Of a stretch of DNA of 40,850 nt, positions 33,817-40,850 are shown one piece after another (the stretch's first letter is position 1; each line of letters opens with the position of its first letter). The translations under genes were made by a program, and so were the position numbers. The notes below the pieces were generated by a model that worked only from the letters and a program-made list of their open reading frames with translations, ran no database searches and was not told the origin of the DNA. The stretch lies in assembly GCA_946534585.1 (NCBI GenBank), contig CAMNCV010000083.1, forward strand, positions 1 to 40,850. Direction: 5' to 3'. The DNA comes from an uncultured Prevotellaceae bacterium (GTDB taxonomy: Bacteria; Bacteroidota; Bacteroidia; Bacteroidales; Bacteroidaceae).

Positions 33817-36800
33817 ATGAAAAAAGACAATCTCAGTAAACTGAGGCTGTGGCTTTGCGCCCTCATGATGATGGTGCCGGCAATGCTCATGGCTCAGACT
33901 ACGCGGAAGGTTTCTGGTACGGTAACCGACGAGGCAGGCGAACCGCTAATCGGCGTGACTGTCATGGCGGTTGGCTCGCAGGCTGGCGGCGTGACTGACT
34001 TCGATGGCAACTACTCTGTCAACGTGCCCGCAGGGACTACACAACTGCAGTTCTCATACGTAGGTTACCAGAAGCAGACGCTCGACATCACCGAACAGAC
34101 GCTCAACGTACAGATGCTGAGTGACAACCAACTCAACGAGGTGGTGGTGATAGGCTACGGTGTGCAGAAGAAGACCGACCTGACAGGTGCCATCTCTGCC
34201 ATAGGCGAGAAGGACTTCAACAAGGGTGTCATCACCTCGCCCGAACAACTCGTCAACGGTCGCCTGGCTGGTGTGCAGATAGTAAGCAGTGGCGGCTCTC
34301 CATCTTCCGGCAGCACCATACGCATACGTGGCGGTGCATCGCTCAACGCCTCTAACGACCCCCTCATAGTCATCGACGGTGTGCCTATGGAGGTGGGGCA
34401 GGGCATTAGCGGTTCGGGCAATGCTCTGTCGCTCATCAACCCTAACGACATAGAGACAATGACCGTACTGAAGGATGCCTCTTCCACTGCCATCTATGGC
34501 TCCAGAGCGTCCAACGGCGTCATCATCATAACCACCAAGAAAGGTACTAAGGACAAGCGTCCGCGCATCACCTTCTCTACCACCAACTCCCTTGCTACCG
34601 TGGCAAAGACCGTTGACATGATGTCGCTCAGCGAGATGCAGCAGGTGGTGGCAAAGTATGGCACTGCCCGTCAGAAGGGCGTGGCAGGCATACCTGACAG
34701 TGATGAGGCACAGGCATGGCATGACCAGGTGTATGCTGGCGCAATAGGTCTGGGCACAGCAACTGACTGGAACGATGCCATATACCAAAACGCTTACGGC
34801 ACCGACAACAACCTCTCCATTTCTGGCACGGCAGGCTCATGGCTGCCATACCGCGTCAGTGTGGGATATATGTATCAGTCGGGCATACTGAAGACCGACT
34901 GGACACAGCGCGCCACGGCGGCAGTAAACCTCTCGCCGTCGCTGCTCGACGACCACCTGCGCCTCACGCTCAACCTCAAGGGCACCACTAACCAAAACCG
35001 CTTTGCCAACCAAAGTGCCATCTGGGGCGGACTCACACGCAACCCCTACGCTCCCGTCTATACCACAAGCAGCAGGTTCCTTGGCTATCACGAGGCTGTC
35101 AATACCGACGGCGGCGTGGTGTCGGGCGCTACGGCAAACCCTGTGGAACTCTTGCGCGAGACGCTCGACAAGTCAAGTGTGAAACGCTTCGTGGGGAATA
35201 TGGACGTGGACTATAAACTGCATTTCCTCCCGGAACTGCGCCTGCACCTCACCGGTGGATATGACTATTCTCACGGCAAGGGCACATACTTCGTGCCGGC
35301 TGAGGCATATAGCGCCTACGACAACGGAGGAGTGAGCTATGCCTACGGTCCGCAGCGCAGTGGCAACGCCCTCTTCACGGCATACGCTAACTATCATAAG
35401 GACATAGAGCAGGGACTGCAGCAAACCATCGACCTCACAGCAGGTTACGACTACCAGCACTGGCGCCAGCTCACCGATGCGTATAATAAGTATAACGTGG
35501 CAGGCATACTGCAGTCAACAACGGCTGCCGAGGACCAGCGCCACTCGCTCATGTCATACTACGGCCGACTGAACTATACCCTCCTGGACCGCTATATGCT
35601 AACCGCCACTATCAGACGCGACGGCTCTTCACGCTTCCACGAGGATAAACGCTGGGGCACCTTCCCCTCTGTTGCCTTGGCATACAACATTGCGCGTGAG
35701 CCTTTCTTCCAGAAACTCGCCAATGCCGTCAACGACCTGAAGCTACGCCTTTCATACGGCATCACGGGTCAGCAGGACGGAATATCCAACTATGGCTACC
35801 AAACCGTATATTACCTCTCACAGAAAGGGGCATCATATATGTTCGGCGGCGTGCCATACACTTCTTATCGACCTACGGTGTATAACGAAGATCTCACGTG
35901 GGAAACAACAAAGTCATTCAACGTGGGTTTAGACCTCGGACTGCTCAATAACCGCTTCACTCTCAGTGCCGACTACTATCACCGCAAGACGCAAGACCTG
36001 CTCGCCACCGTTCCAGTGGCTGCCGGCACTAACTTCGACAAAAACATGATGCGCAATATAGGCAACGTCACCTCTCAGGGTGTGGAACTATCCTTCAATG
36101 CCAATATCATCTCGCAGCGCAACTGGCAATGGACGCTCAGCGGCAATGCTACATGGCAACGAGTGCGTATCACCAACCTGCGCACCGCAGCATCTGAGGG
36201 TGAGGTAAACACTCCGCAAGGATGGGTGGATAGCTACTATGTGCAGTCATTCACCGAGGGCTATGCTCCCTATTCCTTCTATGTGTTCAAGCAGATTTAC
36301 GATGAGCAGACAGGGCAACCCATCGAGGGACTCTATGCCGACCTCAACGGCGACGGCACCATCGACAACAGCGACCGATACCACTATCACTCACCAGCGC
36401 CCGACTGGCTCTTCGGACTCTCCACCAGCCTTACGTGGAAACGTCTCACTCTCTCTGCCAGCCTCAGAGCCAACGTGGGGAACTACGTGTATAACCAACT
36501 CTCTATGAACACCGGAGCATGGGAAACGGTATTCTACAACGACTACCAGATGAACCGTATGTCAACCTCATACCGCGACACCCACTTCACCACCCGACAG
36601 TATGAGAGCGACCACTACGTGGAGAATGCCTCGTTCCTGAAGATGGACAACATACAGCTCAGCTACGACTTCGGACAAATCACCAACCGCCTGAGCATGA
36701 ACCTCTCGTTCATGGTGCAGAATGTCTTCACCATCACTAAGTATAAAGGGCTTGACCCAGAAGTGAACGGCGGAATGGACGGACAGATATATCCGCGCCC

Positions 36801-36837
36801 ACGCACCTACTCCATGACCATAGGTCTGCAGTTCTGA
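33817..36837 (+). CDS. SusC-like TonB-dependent outer-membrane transporter, galactan PUL
   Basis: The 1006-residue product has a signal peptide (cleavage near LMAQ-T, residue 27), a carboxypeptidase-regulatory-like domain (about 31-105, VSGTVTDEAGEPLIGVTV), a TonB-box-like EVVVIGYG at about 109, a plug domain (about 120-235) with STIRIRGGASLN, PLIVIDGVPME and VLKDASSTAIYGSRASNG, and a beta-barrel ending YSMTIGLQF. It should import galacto-oligosaccharides, judged from the GH53 gene three positions downstream; the order SusC, SusD, binding protein, GH53 matches the characterised B. thetaiotaomicron locus BT4671-BT4668. The leader of about 190 nt contains a palindromic repeat. No hybrid two-component regulator is visible nearby. 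Confidence 0.95.
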   Translation: MKKDNLSKLRLWLCALMMMVPAMLMAQTTRKVSGTVTDEAGEPLIGVTVMAVGSQAGGVTDFDGNYSVNVPAGTTQLQFSYVGYQKQTLDITEQTLNVQMLSDNQLNEVVVIGYGVQKKTDLTGAISAIGEKDFNKGVITSPEQLVNGRLAGVQIVSSGGSPSSGSTIRIRGGASLNASNDPLIVIDGVPMEVGQGISGSGNALSLINPNDIETMTVLKDASSTAIYGSRASNGVIIITTKKGTKDKRPRITFSTTNSLATVAKTVDMMSLSEMQQVVAKYGTARQKGVAGIPDSDEAQAWHDQVYAGAIGLGTATDWNDAIYQNAYGTDNNLSISGTAGSWLPYRVSVGYMYQSGILKTDWTQRATAAVNLSPSLLDDHLRLTLNLKGTTNQNRFANQSAIWGGLTRNPYAPVYTTSSRFLGYHEAVNTDGGVVSGATANPVELLRETLDKSSVKRFVGNMDVDYKLHFLPELRLHLTGGYDYSHGKGTYFVPAEAYSAYDNGGVSYAYGPQRSGNALFTAYANYHKDIEQGLQQTIDLTAGYDYQHWRQLTDAYNKYNVAGILQSTTAAEDQRHSLMSYYGRLNYTLLDRYMLTATIRRDGSSRFHEDKRWGTFPSVALAYNIAREPFFQKLANAVNDLKLRLSYGITGQQDGISNYGYQTVYYLSQKGASYMFGGVPYTSYRPTVYNEDLTWETTKSFNVGLDLGLLNNRFTLSADYYHRKTQDLLATVPVAAGTNFDKNMMRNIGNVTSQGVELSFNANIISQRNWQWTLSGNATWQRVRITNLRTAASEGEVNTPQGWVDSYYVQSFTEGYAPYSFYVFKQIYDEQTGQPIEGLYADLNGDGTIDNSDRYHYHSPAPDWLFGLSTSLTWKRLTLSASLRANVGNYVYNQLSMNTGAWETVFYNDYQMNRMSTSYRDTHFTTRQYESDHYVENASFLKMDNIQLSYDFGQITNRLSMNLSFMVQNVFTITKYKGLDPEVNGGMDGQIYPRPRTYSMTIGLQF

Positions 36838-36838
36838 C

Positions 36839-36889
36839 GGGCTTTTTAGTGAATATAGGAACATACAGGAAAGCCCTGGGAAAGCCCTG
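36839..36889 (+). repeat. Tandem 11-bp repeat and alternative hairpins between susC and susD
   Basis: GGAAAGCCCTG occurs twice in tandem (36868-36878 and 36879-36889). GGGCTTT (36839-36845), directly at the susC stop, can pair with AAAGCCC in either copy, so two mutually exclusive stems are possible in the 114-nt spacer. Confidence 0.6.
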
Positions 36890-36951
36890 GGGAGTGTCTG
36901 GAAACAAAACTAAAAACACCCTTATTCCATAAACAAAAAAACAAGATAAAA

Positions 36952-38553
36952 ATGAAAATCTCATTATCAAAATACAGAGCGAAAGGCCTTGAGCGGATAA
37001 AGCTCCTCGCTATTCACTCCTCAATCTTCACTTCGTTGCTGGCAGCACCTGCCGTGGTGACCTCCTGCTCGCTCGACGAAACTCCACACGAACAACCCTC
37101 TGCCACCGACGTATATTCCACCACGGAAGGATGCTTCTCTGCTCTTACAAAGATTTATGCCTCATACGTCATCAGCGGACAGTCAAAGGACGGCAACAAT
37201 GACCTCACTTCCAATCAGGGCTTCGACTTCATGCGAGGCTTCATCAACCTGCAGGAAGCTCCTACTGAGGAAATGGCATGCAAATGGCTCTCGGGCGAGA
37301 ACATCGGCGGACTGACCTATATGACCTGGGACGACAACGACCCTTGGGTGGCCGACACATACTACCGACTGTACTATACCATAGCACTGAGCAACTCCTT
37401 CCTCGAAAATACAGCGTCGCGCGGTGGGGATGAGATAAGTCTCTATCGTGCCGAGGCTCGCTTCCTGCGCGCTCTGGCTTATAGCTACGTGCTCGACCTC
37501 TTTGGCAAAGGTCCTTTCGTGGACGAGAATACCGGCATAGGCAACTACGTGCCGGCGGCATATACGGGCAGTCAGCTCTTCGCCTACGTAGAGAAGGAAC
37601 TAAAGGAGGTGGCCGACATATTGCCGGCTCCGCAAAGCACGGTATATGGCCGCGTATCCTCTGCTGCAGCATGGGCCCTGCTCTCCAGACTTTACCTCAA
37701 CGCCGAGGTGTATGGGGCCGGGCAGCACTGGACCGACTGCATTGCTGCCTGTGAGAAGGTTGAGGCTTACGGATTCACCTTGGAGCCTGACTATAAAAAA
37801 CTATTCAATGCCGACAACCACCTGCGCACCAACGAGATAATAATGCCGCTCGTCATTGATGCCGACAACACCGTAACCTGGGGTGCCACAACATTCATCA
37901 TCTGTGGCGGTGCTCCAGAGGGCGACGCCTCTGCTTACGGCGCACAGACAGGATGGGGCAACTTCCGCCTCAGAGGTGAGTTCGTTGCTCTCTTCACCGA
38001 CGAGGGCGACCGACGTGCCCTATTCACTGAGAATAGCGGACAGTATTTCACAGGTACGATAACTAATGAAAAGGAGGGCTACTATGGTTGCAAGTTTACC
38101 AACTTCAACGACCAGGGCGTGGCTGCCTCAAACACTGCCTCTGACGGTGCCTCTACCGACTTCCCTCTCTTGCGTCTGGGTGAGGTGTTGCTCACTCATG
38201 CCGAGGCCATCATACGCTCTGGCGGCGATCAGACAGTAGCAAAGGCTCTGCTCCAGCAAGTGCGCGACCGTGCCTATGGAAAGTCACTGCCTGCCGACGA
38301 CGGCGAGGAGGTGACGGTGCCAACAGTGCGCGACGATGAACTGACTCTTGACTACATCCTCGCTGAGCGAGGCCGCGAACTGTGGTGGGAGTGCCAGCGA
38401 CGCACCGACCTCGTGCGCTGCGGAAAGTTCACCACCGCCAGCCGTCTGTGGCAGTGGAAGGGCGGCACGCTATCTGGACGCGCCGTTGACGCAACACGCA
38501 ACACATACCCCATACCGGCAGCGGAAAAAGAGGCTAACCCTAACTTAAAGTAA
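36952..38553 (+). CDS. SusD-like outer-membrane lipoprotein, galactan PUL
   Basis: The 533-residue product has a lipoprotein signal peptide (lipobox VVTSC, Cys39) and then the SusD fold: EQPSATDVYSTTEGCFSALTKIY, the conserved helix RAEARFLRALAYSYVLDLFG, LLSRLYLNAEVY, and the C-terminal ERGRELWWECQRRTDLVRCG. Length is normal. It lies 114 nt after susC, an unusually wide gap that contains repeats able to form hairpins, and 16 nt before the next gene. The leader of this protein is similar in DNA and protein to those of the following two genes. It would bind galactan chains at the surface and cap the SusC channel; that substrate is inferred from GH53. Confidence 0.94.
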   Translation: MKISLSKYRAKGLERIKLLAIHSSIFTSLLAAPAVVTSCSLDETPHEQPSATDVYSTTEGCFSALTKIYASYVISGQSKDGNNDLTSNQGFDFMRGFINLQEAPTEEMACKWLSGENIGGLTYMTWDDNDPWVADTYYRLYYTIALSNSFLENTASRGGDEISLYRAEARFLRALAYSYVLDLFGKGPFVDENTGIGNYVPAAYTGSQLFAYVEKELKEVADILPAPQSTVYGRVSSAAAWALLSRLYLNAEVYGAGQHWTDCIAACEKVEAYGFTLEPDYKKLFNADNHLRTNEIIMPLVIDADNTVTWGATTFIICGGAPEGDASAYGAQTGWGNFRLRGEFVALFTDEGDRRALFTENSGQYFTGTITNEKEGYYGCKFTNFNDQGVAASNTASDGASTDFPLLRLGEVLLTHAEAIIRSGGDQTVAKALLQQVRDRAYGKSLPADDGEEVTVPTVRDDELTLDYILAERGRELWWECQRRTDLVRCGKFTTASRLWQWKGGTLSGRAVDATRNTYPIPAAEKEANPNLK

Positions 38554-38569
38554 ATAAAAAAAAACTACA

Positions 38570-40318
38570 ATGAATATATCATTATCAAAATACATAGCGA
38601 AGGACCAGAGGCGAAAAGCATTTTTCACTCTTCACTCTTCTCTCTTCACCTCATTGCTGATACTATCGGCAATGACAGCTTCTTGCACCAAAGACGGCGA
38701 CATCGTCACCGCACAGCAGCCCTCAGCGGCTGTAATAGATGGCTCATGCCTCGGCACGCTCGACGAGCATAACACCAACGCTCTCGCCATGACACTGCAC
38801 TGGACAGACAATACCGCAGGACGACTTGAGACCAACTACAGCGACGTGCTCCTGCCACTCAATGCCTGCAAGAACAAACTCCAGGTGTCTGATAGCGAAA
38901 ACTTCGCCTCCTATGACGAGACAGTGGTCAACGACGGCGTCAGTCAGATGCAGTTTACCGCACGACTGCTCAATGAGATAACAGCACGCCTGCAACTTAC
39001 TCCCTACGAGCAGCACGACATCTACGTGCGCATGGCTACATCCACGGGCGACAATATAGAACCCGTCTATTCCAATACGCTGCACTTCAATGTCACGCCC
39101 TATAAGATATATCTCAACCAGGCTCATGTCATCGATGCCAACGGCAACGACACAGGACTCTTCCTCTATTCACCGGATGAGGACGGACACTATGAGGGCT
39201 TCCACAAGACACCAAGCGGATGGTACAATATGTTCCTAAGAGAAAACGACGGCACTCTCTGGTACACAGAGCCAAACAAAGCCTTCGAGGTGACCAAAAC
39301 TCCCGACTGGAAACTATGGTATCCTGAGTTTGCCGGATGCTACTACACCACCTTCGACACGCAGTCTAAGCAGTGGACAGCTCTCTACATACCCTCACTC
39401 ACCGTCAGCGGCGACATCAGCGGCGACATGAAGCTCGACCCTCTGGAGGCTAAGTGGACCATGACATTCACACCAGAGACAGCAGGCCAGAAGACCATCA
39501 CCATATCATGCCCCGAGGCAAAGTTCTTTGACAAGTCATCGCGCGACGCTACCGACAAGGCACAGACAAAGAGCATATATATGAACCCCGACCAGGGCAT
39601 AAGCTATGAGTCGGCACAGGTAAGCCTCAATGTAGAGCAGGCTGGCACGCCCCAGACTCTCGTAATCGATTTCTCTGACAACGTAAACGGACTCTCATAT
39701 ACCATCGAGGAGGGCGGACAGGAAACGCACGACCTGCTCTCTGCTGCAGGATTCAACAATCAGTGGGACCCCATAGACCTCATCGAGATAGAGAACACCG
39801 GCATATACTACGGCGAGGTGACTGCCTCTGCCGAATGTAAATGGGGCGTGCAGATACTGAAAAACGGCTCATGGGACTCCTACTACGGTCTCTCTGCCGA
39901 CGGTCACACTCTCCTTGACGGCTCTAAGGACAACGGCACACCGTCTGCCTCAGTCTGGCAGAAGGGACAGACATACTATATCGTCATCGACGTGAACAAA
40001 ATGGAATATCTCCTTACACCAAAGGTGGAGATCAGCTACGCCGGATTCAACGACGACTGGACCGTGACACCAATGCACCCCACTGCCACACAGGGCACAT
40101 ACGTGGCTTACGTCAATGCCACGGCAGAGAATAAGTGGGGCGTGCAGTTCCTCGTCAACGGCTCATGGAGCGAATACTACGGCACTCAGCCCGACGGCGT
40201 CCTCACGTCAGGATGGAAGGCTGGCGGCACTCCCGACGCTACTATATGGCAGCCAGGCTCACGCTACAAGGTGACCATCGACACCGTAAACCTCACTTAC
40301 TCAATAGAAAAACCATAA
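38570..40318 (+). CDS. SusE/SusF-type surface glycan-binding lipoprotein, galactan PUL
   Basis: The 582-residue product has a lipoprotein signal peptide (lipobox MTASC, Cys39). The N-terminal part (about 55-180) resembles the Ig-like domain of SusE-type proteins, followed by beta-rich modules (about 190-385). The C-terminal 185 residues are two tandem copies of one module (about 397-490 and 492-582), each with AGFN near the start and KWGVQ-L-NGSW-YYG in the middle, ending in a YxVxIDxxxxxY strand; these resemble starch-binding SusE/F repeats and are probably carbohydrate-binding. The position between susD and GH53 equals that of BT4669 in the B. thetaiotaomicron galactan locus. Galactan binding is inferred from that context. 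Confidence 0.85.
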   Translation: MNISLSKYIAKDQRRKAFFTLHSSLFTSLLILSAMTASCTKDGDIVTAQQPSAAVIDGSCLGTLDEHNTNALAMTLHWTDNTAGRLETNYSDVLLPLNACKNKLQVSDSENFASYDETVVNDGVSQMQFTARLLNEITARLQLTPYEQHDIYVRMATSTGDNIEPVYSNTLHFNVTPYKIYLNQAHVIDANGNDTGLFLYSPDEDGHYEGFHKTPSGWYNMFLRENDGTLWYTEPNKAFEVTKTPDWKLWYPEFAGCYYTTFDTQSKQWTALYIPSLTVSGDISGDMKLDPLEAKWTMTFTPETAGQKTITISCPEAKFFDKSSRDATDKAQTKSIYMNPDQGISYESAQVSLNVEQAGTPQTLVIDFSDNVNGLSYTIEEGGQETHDLLSAAGFNNQWDPIDLIEIENTGIYYGEVTASAECKWGVQILKNGSWDSYYGLSADGHTLLDGSKDNGTPSASVWQKGQTYYIVIDVNKMEYLLTPKVEISYAGFNDDWTVTPMHPTATQGTYVAYVNATAENKWGVQFLVNGSWSEYYGTQPDGVLTSGWKAGGTPDATIWQPGSRYKVTIDTVNLTYSIEKP

Positions 40319-40334
40319 AAACATCAAAATGGAA

Positions 40335-40850
40335 ATGAATATCTTATTTTCAAATTATATAGCGAAAGACATAGCGAAAAGCCTTGGGCGAAAAGCACTC
40401 TTTTCTCTTCATTCCTCACTCCTCGCTTCACTGCTGATATTTTCAGCAGTGACCACCTCATGCACCGAGGATTCACCAAAAAGCTCGCCTTCTACCGTCA
40501 TACCAACCGACGAGGTTGTGATAGACCGCACCACTTTCCCTAAGGGTGCCGACGTAAGCTGGGTGACACAGATGGAGGCTGAGGGTTTGAAGTTCTACAG
40601 TCAGGACGGTACGGAGAAGGAACTGATGACGCTGCTGAAGGATGACTGCGGCGTGAACTCCATCCGCCTGCGTGTATGGGTGAACCCTACCAAAGGCTGG
40701 AGCAACATGGACGACGTGCTCGTAAAGGCTCGCCGCGCTAATGCGCTGGGCCTGCGCCTGATGATAGACTTCCACTTCTCTGACACATGGGCTGACCCAA
40801 GCAACCAGATAATACCTGCGGCATGGAAGGACTATACCTTCGACCAGCTG
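40335..40850 (+). CDS. Endo-beta-1,4-galactanase, glycoside hydrolase family 53 (5' part; runs off the window)
   Basis: The 172 codons visible encode a lipoprotein leader (lipobox AVTTSC, Cys43) followed by the start of a GH53 (beta/alpha)8 barrel: FPKGADVSWVTQMEAEG, LLKDDCGVNSIRLRVWVNP, and ANALGLRLMIDFHFSDTWADP. The last matches the family's second and third strands. The catalytic Glu residues lie beyond the right edge. GH53 enzymes cut beta-1,4-galactan, the side chain of rhamnogalacturonan I; the lipid anchor suggests a surface enzyme. The ATG at 40335 is chosen since its leader aligns with those of the two preceding genes; an in-frame ATG at 40329 would add two residues. The gap from the upstream gene is 16 nt. 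Confidence 0.92.
   Translation, partial: MNILFSNYIAKDIAKSLGRKALFSLHSSLLASLLIFSAVTTSCTEDSPKSSPSTVIPTDEVVIDRTTFPKGADVSWVTQMEAEGLKFYSQDGTEKELMTLLKDDCGVNSIRLRVWVNPTKGWSNMDDVLVKARRANALGLRLMIDFHFSDTWADPSNQIIPAAWKDYTFDQL

Noticed and set aside
34054..34788. 244-codon minus-strand open frame in the galactan susC
   Set aside because: It is antisense to the conserved plug domain, Cys/His-rich, and lacks any start signal.
1..40850. tRNA, rRNA, CRISPR array, transposase or integrase
   Set aside because: All intergenic stretches were read; none contains a cloverleaf, regular spaced repeats or a mobile-element gene. The restriction-modification pair has no flanking repeats that I can see.

Overview
The window comes from a Bacteroidota genome, most likely Prevotellaceae (Prevotella/Segatella type). 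The evidence is three SusC/SusD pairs with their lipoproteins, a PorE-like OmpA-family protein of the type IX secretion system, and at least eight intergenic promoters of the Bacteroidota form (TTG near -33, 19-20 bp, TAnnTTTG at -7). There is no tRNA, rRNA, CRISPR array or transposase gene visible.

Region 1 (1-18180, minus strand) is one long polysaccharide-utilization locus (PUL). In transcription order it encodes a four-module fasciclin (FAS1) lipoprotein, SusC, SusD, two more FAS1 lipoproteins, a second and divergent SusC, a second SusD with a coiled-coil insert, and a secreted protein with chitobiase-type repeats whose C-terminal part lies beyond the left edge. The gaps are short and the only convincing promoter is upstream of the first FAS1 gene, so this looks like one operon. 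Just upstream on the same strand is a GH105-type unsaturated rhamnogalacturonyl hydrolase, which suggests pectin (rhamnogalacturonan) as substrate.

Region 2 (18181-30806) is mostly housekeeping and regulation: GH105, a TYW1-like radical SAM protein, a three-gene partner-switching module (Cache-SpoIIE phosphatase fused to a RsbW-like ATPase, a STAS protein, and a coiled-coil AraC-type HTH protein), cysteinyl-tRNA synthetase, a small secreted beta-helix protein, the PorE-like lipoprotein, and exonuclease VII large subunit.

Region 3 (30808-33442, minus strand) is a compact, A/T-richer restriction-modification pair: an AlwI-family endonuclease and a D12-class adenine methyltransferase. It abuts xseA with a 1-nt gap, so it probably drives xseA transcription.

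Region 4 (33443-40850, plus strand) is a beta-1,4-galactan PUL: SusC, SusD, a surface glycan-binding lipoprotein and the start of a GH53 endo-galactanase, the same order as the characterised B. thetaiotaomicron galactan locus BT4671-BT4668. Together with GH105 this points to use of rhamnogalacturonan I and its galactan side chains.

The most unusual signals are the FAS1-rich double-SusCD operon, the complete partner-switching module without a sigma-B type target, a palindrome-rich intergenic repeat present twice, a signal-peptide cassette shared at DNA level by three consecutive galactan-PUL genes, a 27-bp direct repeat in the porE leader, and a terminator for porE buried in the opposing xseA coding sequence.
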